Assembly (NCBI GenBank): GCA_021805025.1
Contig: JAJZGF010000003.1
Location: 26,948 to 90,947 of the forward strand
Reading direction: 5' to 3'
Origin: Acidobacteriota bacterium
GTDB lineage: Bacteria; Acidobacteriota; Terriglobia; Terriglobales; Acidobacteriaceae
DNA length: 64,000 nt
The notes under the pieces: generated by a model
The model's database searches: none
What the model was told of the DNA's origin: nothing
The model's input: the letters and a program-made list of their open reading frames with translations, nothing else
In this document: positions 53,507 through 60,673 of the stretch, piece after piece
Layout: each line of letters opens with the position of its first letter
How positions within the stretch are numbered: position 1 is the first letter of the stretch
Translations under genes and position numbers: made by a program

Positions 53507-54880
53507 TCAGTGCCGATTCCCCGGCATCTCATGTCCGCCCTGATGCAAAACCATGGACGTAAACCTCCCGCTGGCATCCGGCACAAACTCAAACTCGGAA
53601 TACACCTGCGGCGCATAGAAATGCGGATGGCCATCCTTGACGCCCAGATACATCAGCGGCAGCGCCGGCTGTCCGGTTCCCTGCGCCGTCAATGCATCGC
53701 CGGAGACGGCAAAGGTGATTGCAAATGTCGGAGCCAGATCGTAAACGCCCGCAAACTTCGCCAATTCCTCCTTCGTGATGGGAACAGCTTGATATTCGCT
53801 CGGCAGCGTCACCGGCTTGCCCAGCGCCACGTCCAGCAGCTGATCGCCCATGGTGCCCGGCACCGCGCCGTTTACATTGCTCAGCACAATCACTGCGATG
53901 CGCCGATCCGGCACATAGGCAAGATGCGTATTGAATCCCTCGATGCCGCCTTCGTGGTCCACCACCTGAACGCCGTCTTTCGCCTGCACGAACACTCCCA
54001 GGCCGTAATTCCCCTTGCCCGGCGTGGTCATCAGCTTCAGTGAATCCGCCGAGAGAACCATGTCGCCAAACAGACCATGTTCCCACTTCAGCAGGTCTCC
54101 TGTGGTGGAGTAGATGGAGCCCGCGGCCCACGGCACCGACATTGACTCCGACCGAGCCACCATCAGCCCGCTTTCTCCCGGCCTGTAGCCTTCCGCTCGC
54201 TTCGGCAGAATCAACCCATCGTCATCCAGCCCGGAATCCTTCATCCCCAGCGGTTCAAAAATCCGCTCCCGCAGCAGGTCGCCGTACTTCTTGCCGCTCA
54301 CCTTTTCAATCACCGCGCCCAGCACCTCATAGTTCGAGTTGCTGTATTCAAACTTGCTGCCGGGCTCAAACTCCAACGGCTTATCTTCAAAAAACGCCAG
54401 CTCTTCGGCAGAAGTGTGCGGACTTGCCGCCCATGTACCAAAGGTTTTCAGATTGGTGAAGTTCGGAATTCCCGAGGTGTGCCCCAGTAGATTTGCCAGC
54501 GTAATCTTCTCCCAGGTCTTCGGCGCATCCGGCAGGTATTTGCTTGCCGGGTCGTTGATGTTCAGTTTGCCGTCCTGCTGCAGCAGCAGAACCAGCGTCG
54601 CCGTGAACTGTTTGGTCAGCGAGCCGAGCCGGAACTTCACATCAGGCGTGTTGGGAATCTCCCATTCCAGGTCCGCCATTCCATAGCCCTTGTCCAGCAG
54701 CACCTTGTCGCCGTCAGCGACCAGCACCGTGCCCATAAAGGCCTGATGGGGCGTGTAGGATGCAGCAATCTGGTTGAGCCGAGCCTTTACCGCCGCATCA
54801 TCCATTCCCTGAGCCGTGCCCCGTGCACACGCCGGCGCCCACAAAGCTGCCCATACGATTCCCACAATGAAACGCTTCAT
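53507..54880 (-). CDS. exported beta-lactamase-fold serine hydrolase
   Basis: A 457-residue class-C-like hydrolase with a signal peptide (MKRFIVGIVWAALWAPACARG). The SxxK is in FRLGSLTKQFTATLVLL, the YxN in FEYSNSNYEVLGAVIEKVSG, and HEGG in VVDHEGGIEGFNTHLAY stands for the HxG motif. Such proteins are often esterases or D-amino peptidases rather than lactamases. AGGAGG seven bases before ATG 54880 supports the start. It follows the alpha-galactosidase on the same strand with 117 bp between. Confidence 0.85.
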   Translation of the reverse strand: MKRFIVGIVWAALWAPACARGTAQGMDDAAVKARLNQIAASYTPHQAFMGTVLVADGDKVLLDKGYGMADLEWEIPNTPDVKFRLGSLTKQFTATLVLLLQQDGKLNINDPASKYLPDAPKTWEKITLANLLGHTSGIPNFTNLKTFGTWAASPHTSAEELAFFEDKPLEFEPGSKFEYSNSNYEVLGAVIEKVSGKKYGDLLRERIFEPLGMKDSGLDDDGLILPKRAEGYRPGESGLMVARSESMSVPWAAGSIYSTTGDLLKWEHGLFGDMVLSADSLKLMTTPGKGNYGLGVFVQAKDGVQVVDHEGGIEGFNTHLAYVPDRRIAVIVLSNVNGAVPGTMGDQLLDVALGKPVTLPSEYQAVPITKEELAKFAGVYDLAPTFAITFAVSGDALTAQGTGQPALPLMYLGVKDGHPHFYAPQVYSEFEFVPDASGRFTSMVLHQGGHEMPGNRH

Positions 54881-54997
54881 CCGCAGTCCTCCTGGCCCAC
54901 GCGGGCTTTCCCATGTTCTGACGGGGCCAATTAAAGCACACGAAGGGGCATCTCTCCGAAGTCGCACCGTATTCGTTACGAAGATTGCGGTGGAAAG

Positions 54998-57214
54998 CTA
55001 TTTTCTGTCCAGTCGGAACGCCGCCGCCTTGAAATCCCCGCGGAAGCCTGGGTCCATATCCAGCCCATGGTTCATCCACCATGCGCCGCTGGCCGCGGCC
55101 GGCGTTCCCGCCCTCGCCTTGCCCTCTATCGAGGTCAGCGCATACTCCGCCGCCGGGTCCAGTCCTTTCAGCTTCAGCCGCGGAAACAGCCGCCCCTCTT
55201 GCGTCGAGTGAATGTAGAGAAACACCACGGACTGGCTCTTGTCGTGATTCACCGTCTGTGTCGCCGAGAACTCGCTCCCATTCAACGGAGAGATAAGCCG
55301 GTACAGATCGCCCTGCACAATCGTCGCCTGCACCGGGTGATACGCCGCAATCAGACGCTTGGCCGTGGCCGTCTCCTCGTCATTCCATTTGCCGATGTCC
55401 GCGCCTATCCCCAGCGAACCCTCCATCGAGCTCAACATCCGGTAGGTCAGTGAGGTCGCGCGCAGGTTCAGCCAGTGCGGCGAGTCCGTCACCCACGCCA
55501 TCATCACCTGCGGCGTGTAGGCATAAGTGAATCCGTCCTGCTGGGTCAGCCGGTCAAAAGGATCGGTGTTGTCCGATGGCCACACCTCATCGGCATACTT
55601 CAGAATCCCGAGATCCACGCGCCCGCCACCACCCGAGCAAGACTCCAGTTCCACCTTCGGATGCCGTTTGTGCAGTTCCTCGAGAATGCCGTAGAGGTTC
55701 TGCGTAAACGCGACATACACCTTCTTCTGTTCCGCTGCCGGCAACTGGTCCCATCCCGGTTCGCTCCAGTTGCGGTTATAGTCCCACTTCAGAAAGGCAA
55801 TGTCATTCTCCGTCAGCAGCTTGTCGAGGAAATCAAGCACGTAGTCGCGCACATCCGGCCGTGCAAGATTGAGCACAAGCTGGTTACGCAGCTCGCTCCG
55901 CGGACGCCCCGGAAAGTTCAGCACCCAGTCCGGGTGCCTGCGGTAGAGGTCCGAATTCGGATTCACCATCTCCGGCTCGACCCATAAGCCAAAGTCCATC
56001 CCCAACGCATGTACCTTGTCGATCAGCGGCTTCAGCCCATGGGGAAATTTCTCCGCGTTCACATACCAGTCGCCCAGCCCCGCGTGGTCGTCTTTGCGCT
56101 GGCCAAACCAGCCGTCATCCATGACAAAGCGGTCCACACCCAGCGCCGCTGCCTTCTCCGCCAGCGCCATCTGTCCCGCCTCGGTCACGTTGAACTCGGT
56201 GGCCTCCCACGAGTTGTAGATCACAGGCCGCGGCTTCGGCGCGGCATCCTCGCCGGTCCCAATCCGGTGCGGCAGAATATGCGCAATCTCAAAGTGGTGC
56301 AGCAGCCGCGATGCGCCGCCCAGTCCATGGGCAGAGTAGCCACCATAAAACACCGGCGTCTCCAGCTTTTCGCCGGGATGCAGCACATAGCCGAAGTCAA
56401 AGGGATTGAAGCCACCCGTCACCCGCACCTCGTCCAGCTGGTCTTGCTCCACGGTGATGCGCCACGAGCCGCTCCACGCCAGCGCGCCAAACCACACCTC
56501 GCCCGCATCCTCGCTCGGCGCGCCCGCCTGGATCGCAAACCACGGATTCGCCTGGTGACCCGTCGTCCCGCGCCGGCTCTCGATCACGCGCGCGCCCGGA
56601 TTCAGAGTCTCCTGCGTCAGCGTCCACTCGCCCGCCCAGCGCCCCGTCAGGTAGTTCAGTGAGTAGTGCGCCGGCGGCAGAGCCCACGCCGCCGCGGCAG
56701 CCTGCTCAATCGTTACCGGCTGCGATTCGCGATTCTCAATCGTCGCCGACCGCGCCAGAATCCCGGTCGCAGGGTCAATCGAGTAGTGCAGCGTCACATA
56801 GACCGCGCGCTGAATATCCTTCAGCACCACTTCGAAGCCGTTCGCCGTCGCCGTTTCGGCCTCGTAGTGCAGCACCAGATCGCGGTTGCCATCGGCAAAG
56901 GTCACCTTCAGCGCCGGCTCTACAAACAGTCCGGCGCCCCAACCCGCATACTCCTGCGGCGTGTTGGTGTAAGAAGAATCAAAGGATGCCCACTCCGGCA
57001 TCGGCACAGCCTGGCTAAACTGATCCTTCGCCCCCAGCCGCCCGCCCCAGTAGAGCTGCTGCAGTTCCCCGCGCGGATTCACACCGAAGACATAAGAAAC
57101 ATTCCCGCCATCTATTCGAAACACCTTGGCGGCTCCGTCATAGGTAGCGGCAGCTTGTCCGCCGGCAAGCGTACAGGCAACAAGCAACGCGCCTAATGTA
57201 AAGGCTTTCATCAT
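54998..57214 (-). CDS. exported alpha-galactosidase, glycoside hydrolase family 36
   Basis: A 738-residue enzyme with a signal peptide (MMKAFTLGALLVACTLAGGQA). GH36 features: the nucleophile Asp in FLKWDYNRNWSEPGWDQ, the acid/base region AYTP and the PSDNTDPFDR block, DDGWFGQRKDDHAGLGDWYVN, and ESCSGGGGRVDLGIL. It would release galactose from raffinose-type or galactomannan side chains outside the cell. ATG 57214 with GCGAGG eight bases upstream is used. The LacI gene and glycerate kinase downstream fit sugar use but do not prove co-regulation. It is divergent from the cNMP-kinase. Confidence 0.92.
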   Translation of the reverse strand: MMKAFTLGALLVACTLAGGQAAATYDGAAKVFRIDGGNVSYVFGVNPRGELQQLYWGGRLGAKDQFSQAVPMPEWASFDSSYTNTPQEYAGWGAGLFVEPALKVTFADGNRDLVLHYEAETATANGFEVVLKDIQRAVYVTLHYSIDPATGILARSATIENRESQPVTIEQAAAAAWALPPAHYSLNYLTGRWAGEWTLTQETLNPGARVIESRRGTTGHQANPWFAIQAGAPSEDAGEVWFGALAWSGSWRITVEQDQLDEVRVTGGFNPFDFGYVLHPGEKLETPVFYGGYSAHGLGGASRLLHHFEIAHILPHRIGTGEDAAPKPRPVIYNSWEATEFNVTEAGQMALAEKAAALGVDRFVMDDGWFGQRKDDHAGLGDWYVNAEKFPHGLKPLIDKVHALGMDFGLWVEPEMVNPNSDLYRRHPDWVLNFPGRPRSELRNQLVLNLARPDVRDYVLDFLDKLLTENDIAFLKWDYNRNWSEPGWDQLPAAEQKKVYVAFTQNLYGILEELHKRHPKVELESCSGGGGRVDLGILKYADEVWPSDNTDPFDRLTQQDGFTYAYTPQVMMAWVTDSPHWLNLRATSLTYRMLSSMEGSLGIGADIGKWNDEETATAKRLIAAYHPVQATIVQGDLYRLISPLNGSEFSATQTVNHDKSQSVVFLYIHSTQEGRLFPRLKLKGLDPAAEYALTSIEGKARAGTPAAASGAWWMNHGLDMDPGFRGDFKAAAFRLDRK

Positions 57215-57368
57215 CCGGCAAACCTCGCCTTTCTTTTCCAACCGGCCCATCATACCACCCCATCATCTGCTCTCGTGATCGGCGCGCACCACTACCGTTC
57301 ACCCGCACCGCACGCTGAACAACGCGCAGCAATGGTCTATCCTGTAGGCATCCTCGGAGGCCCCACAC

Positions 57369-58805
57369 GTGCTAGCTCTTACCTTCAAGCCCCCGGCGCG
57401 CCCTACACCCGCCGAACAGATCGCCGAGGCCCTCGAGCGTATTGGCCCACTGCACGGCGTCCCCCTCGATGAGCGCCTCTGGCTCGCACGCCACGGCGAA
57501 GAATTCATCGCCGAACCCGGCGACATCCTTTTTGAAGAGGGCACGCAAGCCGAGCACATGATCCTCATCCTCAAAGGTGAGATCCACGTCCGCCGTCAGC
57601 GCGGAGGACCCATGGCGCTGTTCATCGGCCGCGCCGGCCAGATGACTGGCCTGTTACCTTTCTCGCGCATGAAAACCTACGGCGGCCAGGGCTTTGCCGT
57701 CTCAAAAGCCTGGGCGCTCTTTATTCACCAGTCGCTCTTTCCTCAAATGCTGGCTGCCATCCCGACCATGACACAGCGCGTTGTAGCCACGCTGCTCGAC
57801 CGCGTCCGCGAGGTCACCCGCATCGAGCAGCAGGCGGAAAAGCTGACAGCACTGGGCAAACTGGCCGGCAATCTTGCCCACGAGCTCAACAATCCCGCAT
57901 CGGCCGCGCAGCGCGCAGCCGCCGGTCTCGTCACTGAATTGCGCGCCAACCGCGCAAACCGCTTCAAGCTCGTCAACCTCTGCCTCAATGAGGAACAGAT
58001 CCGCGCCGTCGAAGATTGGGAGCAACGCATCCTCAGCCGCAGCGCGGAGACCCACACAACCGATGCCGCGGCGATCATCAGCCGCGAAGAATCCCTCCGC
58101 AAATGGCTCACCGCACTGCCCTGCGAAGACGCCTGGGACGTCGCCGCACAACTCGGCGATCAGCTTGCCACCGTCGATGACCTCATCGCCTTGAGGGCTT
58201 TCCTTGAACCGCGCGAGCTGGGTGTCACCCTGCAGTACTTTGCCCGATACCTGCGCTCCACTCGCTCCGTTGACACGCTGCTCAACTCGACCGCGCGCAT
58301 CTTTGACCTCATCAGCGCCGTCAAGACTTACTCCTACATGGACCGCGCGCCCATTCTTGAAGTGGATGTCCCCGCCGGTCTCGATGCCACCGTGCAGATG
58401 CTTCAGTGGCGCATGAGGGGTGTCACCGTCGAGCGCGACTACCAGTCCGATCTTCCGTGCATCAGCGCCTATGGCAGCGAACTGAATCAGGTGTGGACCG
58501 CGCTCATGGAAAACGCCCTCGACGCCCTCGGCAACCAGGGCCACCTCAAGCTCTCCTGCCGTCTGGAGGGCGAAATGCTCCTCGTAGAAATCTGGGATAC
58601 CGGCCCCGGCATTCCGGCTGAGTTGCAGGACCGCATCTTTGAGCCGTTCTTCACCACAAAGGCGCCCGGCCAGGGACTAGGTCTGGGACTGGACAACGCC
58701 ATGCGCATCGTGCGCAAGCACCGCGGCCACTTGAGCGTACGCTCAGAGCCCGGCTCCACCTGCTTCCGTGTCCGCCTGCCCATGGACCAGTTGCAGGCCT
58801 ATTAG
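57369..58805 (+). CDS. soluble histidine kinase with N-terminal cyclic-nucleotide-binding-type domain
   Basis: A 478-residue protein with no membrane segment. Residues about 30-140 are a cNMP-like beta-roll (EFIAEPGDILFEEGTQAEHMILILKGEI). Residues about 145-185 hold a kinase dimerization region with the phosphorylated His in AGNLAHELNNPASAAQRA (His171), a HELNNP motif. The ATPase domain shows WTALMENALDAL, DTGPGIP and GLGLGLDNAMRIVRKHRGH. The start is GTG with GGAGG upstream. It would link a small ligand to a cytoplasmic phosphorelay whose response regulator is not adjacent. A missing phosphate-binding arginine could make the roll ligand-free. Confidence 0.85.
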   Translation: MLALTFKPPARPTPAEQIAEALERIGPLHGVPLDERLWLARHGEEFIAEPGDILFEEGTQAEHMILILKGEIHVRRQRGGPMALFIGRAGQMTGLLPFSRMKTYGGQGFAVSKAWALFIHQSLFPQMLAAIPTMTQRVVATLLDRVREVTRIEQQAEKLTALGKLAGNLAHELNNPASAAQRAAAGLVTELRANRANRFKLVNLCLNEEQIRAVEDWEQRILSRSAETHTTDAAAIISREESLRKWLTALPCEDAWDVAAQLGDQLATVDDLIALRAFLEPRELGVTLQYFARYLRSTRSVDTLLNSTARIFDLISAVKTYSYMDRAPILEVDVPAGLDATVQMLQWRMRGVTVERDYQSDLPCISAYGSELNQVWTALMENALDALGNQGHLKLSCRLEGEMLLVEIWDTGPGIPAELQDRIFEPFFTTKAPGQGLGLGLDNAMRIVRKHRGHLSVRSEPGSTCFRVRLPMDQLQAY

Positions 58806-58826
58806 GATCCGCCGCGCGTCTCCGCG

Positions 58827-59321
58827 TCAGAACGACACATCCGCCGGCTCGGTCACACGGAGCACCGACTGGTCGCCTGTCTTCTGCTTCCAGGCCGCGC
58901 GAATGGCATCGATCTTGTCTCGATTTTCCTGGGTGTCTGGATAAAGAATGATCAGCATCTTGGTGTGCAGCCGCTCGGGTGCAGTTTCATTCTTGCCCTG
59001 CCACTGCCCGTACACGTCCACCACGCTTAGCCCATCCGGAAAGCGCGGCGTCACGTCCTTGTCGAGAAAGGCACGCCACTCCGCCTCGCCGATCCCCTTT
59101 TGCGGTTGATCCGCGGGCCCCAGGCCAAAATAAAGTTTGGTGTCGACCCAGCCTCTGGTCATGCCGGGATGCGCCGTATCGCCCGTCAGCGTGGGCGCAA
59201 CAGGCGCGGTTACCGGCCCGGTGCGGTGCGCGCAGCCTGCCAGCGTCACCGCCAGAGCAACCACAAAAACACAGCCGCACTGCCGCAACCTCGCGGTCAT
59301 TCTCTGTGGACCAGAGTTCAT
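58827..59321 (-). CDS. DUF3574-family lipoprotein
   Basis: A 164-residue exported lipoprotein (lipobox LAGCA in CVFVVALAVTLAGCAHR). The body TKLYFGLGPADQPQKG, EWRAFLDKDVTPRFPDGLSVVDVYGQWQ matches the DUF3574 pattern. ATG 59321 overlaps the DUF427 stop (ATGA), which decides the start over the track's 59345. Function unknown. Confidence 0.85.
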   Translation of the reverse strand: MNSGPQRMTARLRQCGCVFVVALAVTLAGCAHRTGPVTAPVAPTLTGDTAHPGMTRGWVDTKLYFGLGPADQPQKGIGEAEWRAFLDKDVTPRFPDGLSVVDVYGQWQGKNETAPERLHTKMLIILYPDTQENRDKIDAIRAAWKQKTGDQSVLRVTEPADVSF

Positions 59322-59602
59322 TTCTCGATTTCGACGCCCCGCCAAAATGCCACATACCCCTTGATCTTGCGAGCGGCAGGCTTGGGGTCGGGGTAGTACC
59401 AGGCTGCGTCAGGATTGTCCTGGCCGTCAATAAGAAGGCTCATGTAGCGAGCTTGCCCCTTCCAGGGGCACGTGGAGGTCGTGGAACTGGAGCGGAAATA
59501 CTCCCTCACCAGGCTCGCCTCGGGAAAATACACATTGCCTTCAACAACTTCCGTCGCATCGCTCTCCGCGACGACCTTACCATTCCAGATTGCTTTCGCC
59601 AT
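59318..59602 (-). CDS. DUF427-family small cytoplasmic protein
   Basis: A 94-residue protein with the DUF427 blocks AIWNGKVVAESDATEVVEGNVYFP, STCPWKGQARYMSL and AAWYYPDPKPAA. These are beta-barrel-like proteins with unclear function. It is the first of a two-gene unit with DUF3574 (ATGA overlap). Its leader carries an unusual nested hairpin (59616-59677). Confidence 0.9.
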   Translation of the reverse strand: MAKAIWNGKVVAESDATEVVEGNVYFPEASLVREYFRSSSTTSTCPWKGQARYMSLLIDGQDNPDAAWYYPDPKPAARKIKGYVAFWRGVEIEK

Positions 59603-59615
59603 GGCTCTACCGGCT

Positions 59616-59677
59616 CTTATCCGAGGATTGCCTCCTGCGAGCCGCCCTGGGCGGCTCGCAAAAAGCTGACGGATAAG
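59616..59677 (-). other. nested RNA-like hairpin in the DUF427 leader
   Basis: Outer stem CTTATCCG/CGGATAAG (8 bp) encloses an inner perfect stem TGCGAGCCGCC/GGCGGCTCGCA (11 bp, 3-nt loop) with unpaired strands between. It lies 14 bp before the DUF427 ATG on the minus strand, so it would be in its 5' leader; it would also lie in the 3' end of the upstream secreted-protein transcript. Not a standard terminator orientation. Confidence 0.5.
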
Positions 59678-59726
59678 ACACTAACAGAGATTTTCTGTCG
59701 TGGCGAGTCTGGCGGGCGAATCCAGA

Positions 59727-60050
59727 TTACTTGGCGGCTTCAATCGAGTCGATGTGAACGCTCTTCTTCGACTCATCCACTGAAGCCTTGACCGTCACAT
59801 GATCGCCATAGAACGACTTCACAGCATCCGGATTGTCGATCGCCCAGACTGCCTTTTTCGCCTCGTCCACAAACACCGGGGCCATCCCGCCGGCGATGCA
59901 CTTTTTCACGCAGGCCGCACCCGTTCCGGTGTGTTTGGCGCCGCACATCGAGTCGGAGATCCAGCCGTTAATCTGGGTGGAATCCGCAGCATTTGCAGCA
60001 ATCGCTGCCGACGACAGGACAAGGATCAGAACCGCAACAATTCGCTTCAC
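59727..60050 (-). CDS. small exported cysteine-containing protein, function unknown
   Basis: A 107-residue protein with a signal peptide (MKRIVAVLILVLSSAAIAANA) and a conserved-looking cysteine cluster NGWISDSMCGAKH and ACVKKCIAGGMAP, followed by VWAIDNPDAVKSFYGDHVTVKASV. GTG start with GGAGG five bases upstream. I recognise the type from acidobacterial genomes but no function; the MC...CVKKC pattern suggests metal or disulphide chemistry. Confidence 0.72.
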   Translation of the reverse strand: MKRIVAVLILVLSSAAIAANAADSTQINGWISDSMCGAKHTGTGAACVKKCIAGGMAPVFVDEAKKAVWAIDNPDAVKSFYGDHVTVKASVDESKKSVHIDSIEAAK

Positions 60051-60151
60051 TTGAACCTCCGGGGGGAATCTTACCTACTGACTAACATCATGCACCTCCG
60101 GCTACTCATTACACAAGAGCCGAGTGCCGCGGATTTGGCGAGACAAACAAA

Positions 60152-60610
60152 TCAGCCAGCCGCTTGTGGCTGTGCCGCCAGGCTCTTCCGTCGGGCCTCC
60201 AGGTTCTTAACAACTGCCTCATAACGCGCCGAAGCCACTGTAAACCGGTTCACAAGCTCTGAAGTCTTTACCATGAACATCGGGTTCTTCTCCCGGATTC
60301 CATCCAGAATATGCGCGAACTTGGCCAGCAGGAAGAATCCTTCCGCGTTGCAGTCCACATACAGTTCCGCGGAAACAGCTCCATGCAGCACCAGCGCCGC
60401 CGCCATCTCCCAGTAGGTCACCACCTGCCGGAACCAGGGATTGTGCGGATTGGCGGGGTTCGAGGCAACCGCGAAAAACTCTTCCGCCGTCGCCGGCCAC
60501 CACTCGCCCGTCATCCAGGCACGCGCCTGGCGCATTGTCCCTTCCGTGCGCAACTCATACAGCTTCAAAATGATCTCGGCATCTGCCGGGGTCGCAAGCA
60601 TTCGCTCCAT
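60152..60610 (-). CDS. conserved hypothetical helical protein
   Basis: A 152-residue protein without signal or membrane segment, rich in helix, with aromatic-rich GEWWPATAEEFFAVASNP and PWFRQVVTYWEMAAALV. GGAG seven bases before ATG 60610. I do not recognise a domain. It lies between the small exported gene and topA, separated from topA by 63 bp. Confidence 0.65.
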   Translation of the reverse strand: MERMLATPADAEIILKLYELRTEGTMRQARAWMTGEWWPATAEEFFAVASNPANPHNPWFRQVVTYWEMAAALVLHGAVSAELYVDCNAEGFFLLAKFAHILDGIREKNPMFMVKTSELVNRFTVASARYEAVVKNLEARRKSLAAQPQAAG

Positions 60611-60673
60611 TCAGTATCTCCGCTGCCAATACTAACGGATTCAGACAGAACTTGCGCAGCACCCCAGCGAGCC

